64,000 bases of DNA from Agromyces tardus (lineage in GTDB: Bacteria > Actinomycetota > Actinomycetes > Actinomycetales > Microbacteriaceae), in assembly GCF_003710805.1 (NCBI RefSeq), contig NZ_RHHB01000004.1, positions 1 to 64,000 on the forward strand, in the 5' to 3' direction. Shown here in pieces: positions 16,502 to 24,811 of the stretch; the first letter of the stretch is position 1; every line of letters begins with the position of its first letter. The notes under the pieces were generated by a model. It had not been told where the DNA came from. It made no database searches and saw nothing but the letters and a program-made list of their open reading frames with translations. The position numbers and the translations under genes were made by a program.

Positions 16502-17293
16502 CTACTCCACCACGAGCGCGAGCGACGTGTCGCCGCACGGCACGACGGTCGCGCCGCCGGGCAGCGTCGCGGCATCCGTCGGGGCCACCGCGCCCCCCGA
16601 GGCGCGCACGGGCGCGAGCATCTCGGCGAGGCCCTCGAGCCGCAGCAGCGCGCCGGTCGCCCGGTGCGCGTCGGTCGACGCGACGATGCGGCCCGAGGCG
16701 TTGACGACGGTGCACGGCTGCGTCGCCTCGCGCAGCACCGGGAGCAGCACCTGCTCGAGCCGCGCGACGTACATGTCGGCCCCGACGAGGCCCACCATCT
16801 CGCCGCCGACCGTGACGGGCGTGGTGACGGTCACGGTGTAGTCGTCGGTGCAGAGGTAGTCGACGTACGGGCCCGTGAGGTGCCGTGTGCCGGTGCGCTC
16901 CGGCACGCGCCACCACTCGAGCGTGGTGTAGTCGCGGAACGCCTCGGAGTCGGGGTCGCTCACGGCCTCGAGGCGACGAATGCCGCCGCCGGGCGCCGGC
17001 CGGAAGGTGTTGGCGTCGCTCAGCCACCACGCGAGGTGCCACGGGGCGTCGGCGAGGTAGCCGGGCGCGGCCACGAAGCCGGCCCCCGTGATGAGCGTGC
17101 CCGCGCGGTCGAGCTCGGCGGCGACCGTGGACGCGATCGCGGGGTCGAGGTCGGCGGCGCGGGGCTCGGGGTCGTCGGCGAGCAGTCGCTCGAGCTCCTG
17201 CTGCCAGCCGTCGATGAGGGCGAACACCGGGTCGATCACGGCGGCGACGCGCAGCGCGATCGCGTCGGCGCCCGTGGCGAGTGCCTGCGTCAT
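16502..17293 (-). CDS. Soluble Cache-domain sensor-like protein
   Basis: A 263-residue protein with a double-Cache-like ligand-binding region (residues about 80-220), with VGLVGADMYVARLEQVLLP and VVNASGRIVASTD as typical strands. No transmembrane segment or signal peptide is seen and no output domain is attached, unlike most Cache sensors, which are extracellular parts of receptors. Its ATG overlaps the GntR gene stop (ATGA), so the two are co-translated. It may act as a cytoplasmic ligand sensor or binding partner for the regulator of the neighbouring importer; this is inference. Confidence 0.75.
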   Translation of the reverse strand: MTQALATGADAIALRVAAVIDPVFALIDGWQQELERLLADDPEPRAADLDPAIASTVAAELDRAGTLITGAGFVAAPGYLADAPWHLAWWLSDANTFRPAPGGGIRRLEAVSDPDSEAFRDYTTLEWWRVPERTGTRHLTGPYVDYLCTDDYTVTVTTPVTVGGEMVGLVGADMYVARLEQVLLPVLREATQPCTVVNASGRIVASTDAHRATGALLRLEGLAEMLAPVRASGGAVAPTDAATLPGGATVVPCGDTSLALVVE

Positions 17294-18078
17294 GGGCTGC
17301 TCCCTTCGTGCCGGGCGATCGGCGAGTCGGACGCCGCCTCGAGCCGCACCTTCTCGTCGATGAGCCATTCCACGGCCGACCCGATGTGCGCGGTCGTCGC
17401 GACGCGGGCGGACGTGGAGTCCGCTGCACGGATCGCGTCGATCACCTCGAGCCGGCTCTCCCTGCTGCGGTCACGGTACTCCTGATCGCGCAGGCAGAGC
17501 CAGAGCAGGGCCCCGGCCTCCGCCTGCAGGCGCAGCTCCTCGTGCACGAGCCGCGGCGACTGGCTGATCGCGGCGACCTCGAGCTGGAAGCGGCCGACCG
17601 CGCGGCGGGCGCCGCCCGGGGTGGCGAGGTCGGCGCGGGCGTCGATCTCGACGAGGCTCTGCACGTCGTCGTCGCTCGCCCGGTCGGCGGCGACCTCGGC
17701 GGCCATGCCGGCGATCGCGGCGTAGTGCAGCGAGAGGTCGCGCAGCTCGATGCGGCTGAGCGCGCGCACGCGCTCCTCGAGCATGCGGGTGGAGGCATCC
17801 CGGTCGTAGGTCACGAAGCTGCCGCCGTCGCGACCGCGGCGGGTGCGCACGAGGCCCTTGTGGCGCAGGGCCACGAGCGCCTCACGGGCGGTGACGGGCG
17901 CGACGCCGAGGAACTTCGCGAGGTCGGCCTCGCTCGGCAGGCGCTCGCCGTCGCGCAGCACGCCGGCGACGATCGCGTCGGTGAGGCGCTGCTCGACGAG
18001 CTCGGCGCGTCCGGCGCCCTCGAGCGGGGAGAAGATCACGGCTCGGGCGGCGTCGGCGCGCGTCGTGGCGTTCGGCAT
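17290..18078 (-). CDS. GntR-family regulator, FadR (FCD) type
   Basis: A 262-residue regulator. The N-terminal winged helix (residues 25-90) includes GERLPSEADLAKFLGVAPVT, and the C-terminal all-helical FCD ligand domain spans about 105-230. GAGGAGGAGG precedes the ATG. It is divergent from the polyamine-type ABC importer at 18229, and a CATATG-N4-CATATG site lies between. Control of that operon and of itself is the simplest reading. Confidence 0.88.
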   Translation of the reverse strand: MPNATTRADAARAVIFSPLEGAGRAELVEQRLTDAIVAGVLRDGERLPSEADLAKFLGVAPVTAREALVALRHKGLVRTRRGRDGGSFVTYDRDASTRMLEERVRALSRIELRDLSLHYAAIAGMAAEVAADRASDDDVQSLVEIDARADLATPGGARRAVGRFQLEVAAISQSPRLVHEELRLQAEAGALLWLCLRDQEYRDRSRESRLEVIDAIRAADSTSARVATTAHIGSAVEWLIDEKVRLEAASDSPIARHEGSSP

Positions 18079-18169
18079 CGTCCTCCTCCTCGAGCGTCGG
18101 GGCGGGAGCGTGGCCCCCGCACTGGGGTGGCCGCCCCCCGATTCCGTGATGCGACCGTAACACGCAGGT

Positions 18170-18198
18170 CTGGACTATGACATATGAATCCATATGAT
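18170..18198 (+). promoter_or_regulatory. Importer promoter overlapped by CATATG palindrome
   Basis: CTGGAC (18170-18175) and TATGAT (18193-18198), spaced 17 bp, form a plausible promoter for the importer operon. CATATG-AATC-CATATG (18181-18196) covers the -10 and is a candidate GntR operator. Confidence 0.6.
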
Positions 18199-18228
18199 TT
18201 CCAGTATCGACATCGAAGGAGATCGTCC

Positions 18229-19284
18229 ATGACCGACCAGCAGCCGGCGATCCGGCTCTCCGGGCTCACCAAGGAGTTCGGCGCCGTGACCGCCGTCGAC
18301 CATGTCGACCTCGAGATCGCCGCGGGCGAGTTCTTCTCGATGCTCGGTCCGTCGGGCTCGGGCAAGACCACGGTGCTGCGCCTCATCGCGGGCTTCGAGC
18401 AGCCGACCGGCGGCACCATCGAGCTCTTCGGCGACGACGTCACGAAGCGTGCGCCCTTCGACCGCGACGTGAACACCGTCTTCCAGGACTACGCGCTGTT
18501 CCCGCACATGAGCGTGCTCGACAATGTGGCCTACGGCCTGCGCGTGCGCGGCATCGGCAAGTCCGAGCGCAACGAGCGGGCGCGCAAGGCGCTCGCCGCG
18601 GTGCGCCTCGAGCAGATGGCCGACCGCAAGCCCTCGCAGCTCTCGGGCGGCCAGCGCCAGCGCATCGCCCTCGCTCGCGCCACCGTGGTCGAGCCGAAGG
18701 TGCTCCTGCTCGACGAGCCGCTCGGCGCGCTCGACCTCAAGCTCCGCGAGCAGATGCAGGTGGAGCTGAAGGAGATCCAGCGCGACCTCGGCATCACCTT
18801 CATCTTCGTCACGCACGACCAGGAGGAGGCGCTCACCCTCAGCGACCGCGTCGCCGTGTTCAACAACGGCCGCATCGAGCAGCTCGGCACCCCCGCCGAG
18901 CTCTACGAGCGCCCCGTCTCCCGCTTCGTCGCCGACTTCGTGGGAACCTCGAACCTCTTCGACGACGACCGGTCCCGCGCGATCCTCGGCCGCGGCGGGC
19001 AGCACTCCGTGCGCCCCGAGAAGATGACCGTCGGCGCCGGCGCCGGCGAGGCGGGCGAGGGCGTGATCAACGCCGCGGGCACCGTCGTCGAGACGATCTA
19101 CCTCGGCAGCGGCATCCGCATCGTCGTCGACCTCGACGCCGGCCTGCGCGTGAGCGTGCTCGAGCAGAACGACCGCAACCGCAGGCACGACGAGGACCGC
19201 GGCGACCGCGTCGTCGTGAGCTGGCACGACGGCGACGTCGTCGCCCTCGGCGGGGCGGATGCCGCGGCGCCGGCGCCGGCCTAG
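18229..19284 (+). CDS. potA: Polyamine-type ABC importer ATP-binding protein
   Basis: A 351-residue ATPase of the PotA group: Walker A GPSGSGKTT, Q-loop QDYALFPH, signature LSGGQRQR, Walker B VLLLDEP and a C-terminal TOBE region (residues about 260-345). It should power uptake of a polyamine or related cation. The ATG at 18229 follows AAGGAGATC, better than upstream in-frame codons. Four consecutive genes give a complete importer. Confidence 0.88.
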   Translation: MTDQQPAIRLSGLTKEFGAVTAVDHVDLEIAAGEFFSMLGPSGSGKTTVLRLIAGFEQPTGGTIELFGDDVTKRAPFDRDVNTVFQDYALFPHMSVLDNVAYGLRVRGIGKSERNERARKALAAVRLEQMADRKPSQLSGGQRQRIALARATVVEPKVLLLDEPLGALDLKLREQMQVELKEIQRDLGITFIFVTHDQEEALTLSDRVAVFNNGRIEQLGTPAELYERPVSRFVADFVGTSNLFDDDRSRAILGRGGQHSVRPEKMTVGAGAGEAGEGVINAAGTVVETIYLGSGIRIVVDLDAGLRVSVLEQNDRNRRHDEDRGDRVVVSWHDGDVVALGGADAAAPAPA

Positions 19285-19297
19285 CGCTCGAAGCCGA

Positions 19298-19328
19298 GGT
19301 CTCGATACGGCCTTCGGCCTACTCGACC
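19298..19328 (+). repeat. Palindromic repeat hairpin between potA and potD
   Basis: A 31-bp member of the palindromic family, beginning GGTCTCGATACGG and ending CCTACTCGACC, with the tight stem GGCC-TTC-GGCC. It lies 14 bp after the potA stop and may act as an attenuator or RNA stabiliser within the operon. Confidence 0.8.
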
Positions 19329-19388
19329 AGCAGCTCCCCGAAACGCACCACCCCAACGCACCACCCACAGAGAAACCAGGAGAGAACC

Positions 19389-20573
19389 ATGAAGCGCATT
19401 CCGCGCACGGCGCGCCGCGGCGTGACCGTCGGGCTCGCGATCACCTCGGTCGCGCTGCTCACCGCCTGCGGCACGGCCCAGGGCGGCGGCGGCTCGGCCG
19501 CCTCCGAGGCTCCCACCGAGCTCGGCGACATGGAGGGCCAGGTCTCGATCCTCGCGTGGCCGGGCTACGTCGAGGACGGCTCGAACGACCCCGCGGTCGA
19601 CTGGGTCACCCCGTTCACCGACGACACGGGCTGCAAGGTCACGGTCAAGACCTTCGGCACCTCCGACGAGGCGCTCAACCTCATGAAGACGGGCGACTAC
19701 GACGTCGTGTCGGCTTCGGGCGACGCGTCGCTGCGCCTCGTCGCCGCGGGCGACGTCGCGCCGGTCAACACCGACCTCATCCCGAACTACGAGAACATCT
19801 ACCCCTTCCTCAAGGACCAGTCGTGGAACTCGGTCGACGGCGTGCCCTACGGCGTGCCGCACGGCTACGGCGCCAACCTCCTCATGTACAACACGGAGGT
19901 CTTCCCGACCGCCCCCACCTCGTGGGACGTCGTCTTCGACAAGTCGGGTGACTACGCCGGCAAGGTCACGGCCTACGACTCCCCGATCTACATCGCGGAT
20001 GCCGCGGTGTACCTCATGGCCCACAACCCCGAGCTCGGCATCGAGAACCCCTACGCGCTCGACGAGGAGCAGCTCGCGGCGGCCGTCGACCTGCTGAAGC
20101 AGCAGCGTGCGAACATCGGCGAGTACTGGTCGGACTACCTCAAGGAGATCCAGGCCTTCACGACCGGCGACACGGTCGTCGGCACGAGCTGGCAGGTCAT
20201 CCAGAACGTGCTCGCGTCGGAGGGCGCGACCACCGACGTCGTGCTCCCCGAAGAGGGCGCGACCGGATGGTCGGACACCTGGATGATCGCGTCGGAGGCG
20301 AAGAACCCGAACTGCGCGTACGCGTGGCTCGACTACATCGCGAGCCCCGAGGCCAACGCGGCGGCGACGTCGTACTTCGGCGAGGCGCCCTCGAGCGACC
20401 AGGCCTGCGAGTTCCGCGACGACTGCGAGGCGTACCACGCCGGTGACGCCGACTACGCGTCGCAGATCTGGTACTGGTCGACCCCGATCGAGGAGTGCCT
20501 CGACGGTCGCACCGACGTGAAGTGCACCGACTACGCCGCCTGGACCGCGGCCTGGCAGGAGATCAAGGGCTGA
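19389..20573 (+). CDS. potD: Polyamine-type ABC importer substrate-binding lipoprotein
   Basis: A 394-residue lipoprotein with lipobox LLTAC at about residues 23-27. The mature fold is the PotD/PotF type (VSILAWPGYVEDG, then YGVPHGYGANLLMYN). It binds the importer's substrate outside the membrane; spermidine or putrescine is suggested by family, not proven. AGGAGAG precedes the ATG. Six Cys residues in the C-terminal part (e.g. EFRDDCEAY, EECLDG, VKCTD) may form extracellular disulfides. Confidence 0.87.
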   Translation: MKRIPRTARRGVTVGLAITSVALLTACGTAQGGGGSAASEAPTELGDMEGQVSILAWPGYVEDGSNDPAVDWVTPFTDDTGCKVTVKTFGTSDEALNLMKTGDYDVVSASGDASLRLVAAGDVAPVNTDLIPNYENIYPFLKDQSWNSVDGVPYGVPHGYGANLLMYNTEVFPTAPTSWDVVFDKSGDYAGKVTAYDSPIYIADAAVYLMAHNPELGIENPYALDEEQLAAAVDLLKQQRANIGEYWSDYLKEIQAFTTGDTVVGTSWQVIQNVLASEGATTDVVLPEEGATGWSDTWMIASEAKNPNCAYAWLDYIASPEANAAATSYFGEAPSSDQACEFRDDCEAYHAGDADYASQIWYWSTPIEECLDGRTDVKCTDYAAWTAAWQEIKG

Positions 20574-20585
20574 CGCCCTGACCGG

Positions 20586-20617
20586 TGCGGGTCGAGGAGC
20601 CGGCTCCTCGACCCGCA
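20586..20617 (+). repeat. Perfect 32-bp palindrome between potD and potB
   Basis: Each 16-bp arm (TGCGGGTCGAGGAGCC) is the exact reverse complement of the other, with no loop. It shares GGTCGAGGAGCC with the palindromic family. As RNA it would form a stable hairpin 13 nt after the potD stop, possibly lowering expression of the permease genes relative to potD. Confidence 0.85.
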
Positions 20618-20649
20618 CACGCCCGCACACCCCACCGACAGGAAGCAGC

Positions 20650-21624
20650 ATGACGATGAACGCGACGGCACCGGCATCCGCCCGGAACGCGGCATCCGCA
20701 CTGGAACCCGGCACGCCCGGGGCCTCGCCGCGCGCCGGCGTCCCGCGCCCGAAGCGCACCCCGGCCCGACGGGCCTCGGTGTTCCTCAGCACGCACCCGC
20801 GCACCCGGCTCGCGCTGCTGCTCGCCGCACCGCTGTTCTGGCTCGGCATCGTCTACATCGTCGCGCTCGTGCTCCTGCTCGTCACCGCGTTCTGGTCGGT
20901 CGACAGCTTCACGGGCGAGATCACGCAGGAGTGGACGCTCGACAACATCGTCACGGTGCTCACCGGGTCGCTGTACCAGACGGTGACGCTGCGCACCGTG
21001 GGCGTCGCGCTGCTCGTGACCATCATCGACGTGGCCTTCGCCCTGCCGATCGCCTTCTTCATGGCGAAGGTGGCGTCGCGGCGGATGCAGCGGATCCTCC
21101 TCATCGCGGTGCTGACCCCGCTCTGGGCGAGCTACCTCGTGAAGGCGTACGCGTGGCGGTCGGTGCTCTCGCAGGACGGCATCTGGGAATGGCTCGTCGC
21201 CCCGTTCGGCGGGTCGACGCCCGGCTACGGCCTCCCCGCCACCATCATCACGCTCGCGTACCTGTGGCTGCCGTACGTGATCCTGCCCATCTACGCCGGA
21301 CTCGAGCGGGTGCCCGACTCGCTGCTCGAGGCATCCGCGGACCTCGGCGGAAAGACCTGGCCGACGCTGCGGCACGTGGTGCTGCCGCTCACCATGCCCG
21401 CGATCATCGCCGGCACGATCTTCAGCTTCTCGCTCTCGCTCGGCGACTACATCACGGTGAACATCGTGGGCGGCGCGAACCAGATGCTCGGAAACCTCGT
21501 CTACACGAACGTGGGCGCGGCGAACAACCTGCCGCTCGCCGCGGCGATCGCGCTCATCCCGATCGCGATCATCTTCGGCTACCTCTTCCTCGTGCGCCGC
21601 ACCGGCGCCCTCGACAACCTCTAA
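20650..21624 (+). CDS. potB: Polyamine-type ABC importer permease 1
   Basis: A 324-residue permease with about six membrane segments after a 50-residue cytoplasmic tail. The EAA loop reads EASADLGGKTWPTLRHVVLPLTMP. It pairs with the next gene as the heterodimeric channel of the importer. AGGAAG lies 7 nt before the ATG. Confidence 0.88.
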   Translation: MTMNATAPASARNAASALEPGTPGASPRAGVPRPKRTPARRASVFLSTHPRTRLALLLAAPLFWLGIVYIVALVLLLVTAFWSVDSFTGEITQEWTLDNIVTVLTGSLYQTVTLRTVGVALLVTIIDVAFALPIAFFMAKVASRRMQRILLIAVLTPLWASYLVKAYAWRSVLSQDGIWEWLVAPFGGSTPGYGLPATIITLAYLWLPYVILPIYAGLERVPDSLLEASADLGGKTWPTLRHVVLPLTMPAIIAGTIFSFSLSLGDYITVNIVGGANQMLGNLVYTNVGAANNLPLAAAIALIPIAIIFGYLFLVRRTGALDNL

Positions 21625-21634
21625 GGGGCTCCGG

Positions 21635-22438
21635 ATGCGTCTCTCCCGCCTGTCGCGCACGACCCTCGGCGTCGTGACCGCCCTGATCCTCGTGATCGTC
21701 TACGTGCCCTTGTTCGTGGTGCTCGTGAACTCGTTCTCGACGTCGACCTCGCTCACCTGGCCGCCTCCCGGCTTCACCCTCGAGTGGTGGCAGAAGGCGT
21801 TCCAGAGCGCCGGCGCCATGGAGGCGGTGCTCACGAGCGTGCAGATCGCGATCATCGCGACCCTCGTCTCACTCGCCCTCGGCACGCTCATCTCGCTCGC
21901 GCTGCAGCGGTTCGACTTCTTCGGCCGCGACGCGATCAGCCTGCTCGTCATCCTGCCGATCGCGCTGCCGGGCATCATCACCGGTATCGCGCTCAACAAC
22001 TTCTTCCGCACGATCATGGGCGTGCCGCTCTCGATCTGGACGGTCGTGATCGCGCACGCCACCTTCTGCATCGTCACGGTGTTCAACAACGTCATCGCGC
22101 GCCTGCGACGCATGGGCACGAGCCTCGAGGAGGCGTCGGCCGACCTCGGCGCCGGCGTCTGGACGACCTTCCGCCTCGTCACCTTCCCGCAGCTGCGCTC
22201 GGCGCTCCTCGCGGGCGGACTGCTCGCGTTCGCGTTGTCGTTCGACGAGATCATCGTGACGACGTTCACGGCGGGCTCGGGCGTCACGACACTGCCGATC
22301 TTCATCCTCAACAACATGTTCCGCCCGAACCAGGCGCCCATCGTGTCGGTGATCGCCGTGGTGCTCGTGCTCGTGTCGATCATCCCGATCTACCTCGCGC
22401 AGCGCCTCTCGAGCGACACCGAGCAGAAGGCGCCCTGA
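21635..22438 (+). CDS. potC: Polyamine-type ABC importer permease 2
   Basis: A 267-residue permease, PotC-like, with six membrane segments; its EAA loop is EASADLGAGVWTTFRLVTFPQLRS. It starts 10 bp after potB and ends the operon. Its stop is only 4 bp from the end of the convergent helR gene, and no separate terminator hairpin is visible there. Confidence 0.88.
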   Translation: MRLSRLSRTTLGVVTALILVIVYVPLFVVLVNSFSTSTSLTWPPPGFTLEWWQKAFQSAGAMEAVLTSVQIAIIATLVSLALGTLISLALQRFDFFGRDAISLLVILPIALPGIITGIALNNFFRTIMGVPLSIWTVVIAHATFCIVTVFNNVIARLRRMGTSLEEASADLGAGVWTTFRLVTFPQLRSALLAGGLLAFALSFDEIIVTTFTAGSGVTTLPIFILNNMFRPNQAPIVSVIAVVLVLVSIIPIYLAQRLSSDTEQKAP

Positions 22439-22442
22439 TCCG

Positions 22443-24602
22443 TCAGGAGGAGCTCGTGAGGATGACGAGGCGCTGGGTCGCGCGGGTCATCGCGACGTAG
22501 CGGTCGACGGCCCCCTCGATCCCCGTGCCGAACGACTCCGGGTCGACGAGGACCACGAGGTCGAACTCGAGCCCCTTCGACAGCTGCGGAGTCAGCCATC
22601 GGACGCGCGGCGTCGCGCGCTGCGCGCCCGCCTCGGCGTCCTCCGGCGCGATGACGCAGGCGATGCCCTCGGCGTTCGCCGCGAGCCACGTGTCGAGGAT
22701 CGAGTCGAGGTCCGACGCTGCCCCGTGCCCGACGGGGACCCCGGTGCTGCGGATCGAGGTCGGCACGTTCGCGTCGGGGATCGCCGCGCGGATGACCGGC
22801 TCGGCCTCGGCCATCACCTCCTCCGGTGTCCGGTAGTTGATGGTCAGCGAGGCGACGTCGACCCGGTCGAGTCCGATCCGTGCGAGCCGTTCCTGCCACG
22901 AGTCGGTGAAGCCGTGCCGGGCCTGCGCGCGGTCGCCGACGATGGTGAAGCTCCGCGACGGGCAACGGAGCAGCAGCATCTGCCACTCGGCATCCGTCAG
23001 CTCCTGGGCCTCGTCGACGACGAGGTGTGCGAAGGGGCCCGCGAGCTCGTCGGGGTCGGCGCTCGGCAGTGCGGCCTCGTCGACCAGGGTGTTCTGGACG
23101 TCCTGGCCGCGCAGCATCGACATGACCGCCATCTCCGAGTCGTCGGCGGCGATCAGGTGCTCCATGACCCGCTCCCGCTCCTCGCGCTCGGCGGCGAGTG
23201 CGGCCTCCCGGAGCCGCCGACGGCGCGGCGCCTCGGGGTCGCCGATGCGCTGCCGTGCCGCATCGAGGAGCGGCAGGTCTGTGACCGTCCATCGCCGCGC
23301 GTCGGCGCGCTGCAGCATCCGCACCTCGTCGGCGGTGAGCCAGGGTGCGCACTGTCGCAGGTAGGCCGGGACCGACCACAGGTCGGCCACGACCCCGGCC
23401 GTGTCGAGCAGCGGCCAGGCCCGGCTGAAGGCGCGACGGAGGCCGCCGTGCTGCTGCAGCGCCGTGCGGAACTCCTCGTCGGACGCATCGCCGTCGTTCT
23501 TGTCGGCGAGGATCGTCAGCAGCCCCTCCCAGACCTGGTCGCGTGCCTCGTTGTGCGGGGTGCCGGGTTCGGGGGCGTCGAACGCCTCGGCCCAGTCGTC
23601 GGCGTCGAGCCGCACATCCGACCAGTGGGTCTCGACCTGCATCGGCCGGGTCGGCGGTTGCTCGTGGTAGCGGACGGCAGCCTCGATCGACCGCACCAGC
23701 TCGGCCGAGGACTTGAGGCGCGCCACCGCGGGGTCGGCCTCGATGGCGGCTGCGGCGCCCTCGGGCACGAGGTCTCGGAGGGTGCAGGTCTGCACGCCCT
23801 CCTCGCCGAGGCTGGGGAGCACGTCGGCGACGTAGTCGAGGTAGGGCTGGTGCGGGCCGACGAACAGCACGCCGCCGCGGCGGTGGCCGAGGCGCGGGTC
23901 GGAGTAGAGCAGGTAGGCGGTGCGGTGCAGGGCCACGACGGTCTTGCCCGTGCCCGGACCGCCGTCGACGACGAGCGCCCCGCGCGAACCGGCGCGGATG
24001 ATGGCGTCCTGGTCGGCCTGGATGGTGCCGAGCACGTCGCGCATGCGGGGCGAGCGGCTGGTGCCCAGGCTCGCGATGAAGGCGGAGTCGTCGTCGAGCG
24101 CCGCCGCGTGCCCGTCGAGCCCGTCCGTGGTGAACACCTCGTCCCAGTAGTCGCCGATCCGACCGCGGGTCCAGCGATACCGGCGGCGGCTCACGAGCCC
24201 CATCGGATTCGCGTGGGTCGCGCCGAAGAACGGCTCGGCTGCGGGCGATCGCCAGTCCAGCAGCAGTCGACGCCCGGCGCTGTCGGTGAGGCCGAGGCGG
24301 CCGATGTAGACGGGCTCCGCGTCATCCGCCGCGACCATGTGCCCGAGGCAGAGGTCGAGTCCGTAGCGGCGCAGGGTGCGCAGGCGGGCGGAGAGCCGGT
24401 GGATCTCGAGGTCGCGGTCGAGCGCCTGCTGGCCGCTGCCGCCGCGCTCCATGCGCACGACATCGAGGCGGCTGGACAGGTCGGCGATCGCGTCGGCGAG
24501 GCTGCGGGCGATGGCGTCGAAGTGCCGCTCATCGCGGGCGATCAGCGCCGGGTCGGCTTTGGCGGCGAGGCGGTCGGGCAGGTCGAAGGCGCTGGGGGTC
24601 AG
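22443..24602 (-). CDS. helR: RNA polymerase-recycling helicase HelR
   Basis: A 719-residue UvrD-like ATPase of the HelR/HelD group, which removes rifamycin-blocked or stalled RNA polymerase. Walker A GGPGTGKT is near residue 214; VVDEAQELT and the C-terminal VAMTRATQRLVILTSSS are helicase motifs V-VI regions. The family N-terminus (SAFDLPDRLAAKADPALI and following coiled coil) is encoded upstream of the first ATG/GTG in frame (GTG 24458, ATG 24452), which forces a start at CTG 24602, 5 nt after GGAG and after an in-frame stop. A rifamycin-associated element lies about 50 bp upstream, indicating induction by rifamycins. Confidence 0.85.
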   Translation of the reverse strand: MTPSAFDLPDRLAAKADPALIARDERHFDAIARSLADAIADLSSRLDVVRMERGGSGQQALDRDLEIHRLSARLRTLRRYGLDLCLGHMVAADDAEPVYIGRLGLTDSAGRRLLLDWRSPAAEPFFGATHANPMGLVSRRRYRWTRGRIGDYWDEVFTTDGLDGHAAALDDDSAFIASLGTSRSPRMRDVLGTIQADQDAIIRAGSRGALVVDGGPGTGKTVVALHRTAYLLYSDPRLGHRRGGVLFVGPHQPYLDYVADVLPSLGEEGVQTCTLRDLVPEGAAAAIEADPAVARLKSSAELVRSIEAAVRYHEQPPTRPMQVETHWSDVRLDADDWAEAFDAPEPGTPHNEARDQVWEGLLTILADKNDGDASDEEFRTALQQHGGLRRAFSRAWPLLDTAGVVADLWSVPAYLRQCAPWLTADEVRMLQRADARRWTVTDLPLLDAARQRIGDPEAPRRRRLREAALAAEREERERVMEHLIAADDSEMAVMSMLRGQDVQNTLVDEAALPSADPDELAGPFAHLVVDEAQELTDAEWQMLLLRCPSRSFTIVGDRAQARHGFTDSWQERLARIGLDRVDVASLTINYRTPEEVMAEAEPVIRAAIPDANVPTSIRSTGVPVGHGAASDLDSILDTWLAANAEGIACVIAPEDAEAGAQRATPRVRWLTPQLSKGLEFDLVVLVDPESFGTGIEGAVDRYVAMTRATQRLVILTSSS

Positions 24603-24652
24603 GGCTGCTCCTCTTCAGGGATCCGGTCGGCCGCCCATTCTGCGCCACGACC

Positions 24653-24673
24653 GGGGCCTTGCGGCAAGTCCCC
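24653..24673 (-). promoter_or_regulatory. Rifamycin-associated element (RAE) upstream of helR
   Basis: An inverted repeat GGGGC-CTTGCGGCAAG-TCCCC, whose core CTTGCGGCAAG is identical to the RAE I recall from rifamycin-responsive actinobacterial genes. It lies 51-71 nt before the helR start. Confidence 0.75.
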
Positions 24674-24693
24674 CTCCCCCGGTTATCCTGAAA

Positions 24694-24720
24694 GTGGAGA
24701 GCACCGCCGGTGCTCTCCAC
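24694..24720. terminator. Perfect 12-bp stem hairpin downstream of the cupin gene
   Basis: GTGGAGAGCACC (24694-24705), loop GCC, GGTGCTCTCCAC (24709-24720). It lies about 90 bp past the cupin stop and just upstream of the helR promoter, so it may insulate helR from readthrough. Confidence 0.6.
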
Positions 24721-24734
24721 TCGTGTCTCATCGC

Positions 24735-24800
24735 CCGAGCCGCCGAGCCGCCGAGCCGCCGAGCCGCCGAGCGGGCCGAGCCGCCGAGCGGCCGAGCGGG
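24735..24800. repeat. CGCCGAGC octamer tandem repeat
   Basis: Four exact CGCCGAGC units in a row followed by degenerate ones (GGGCCGAGC, CGCCGAGC, GGCCGAGC). It lies in the 3' flank of the cupin gene. Confidence 0.75.
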
Positions 24801-24811
24801 CGGCGCGGCGG

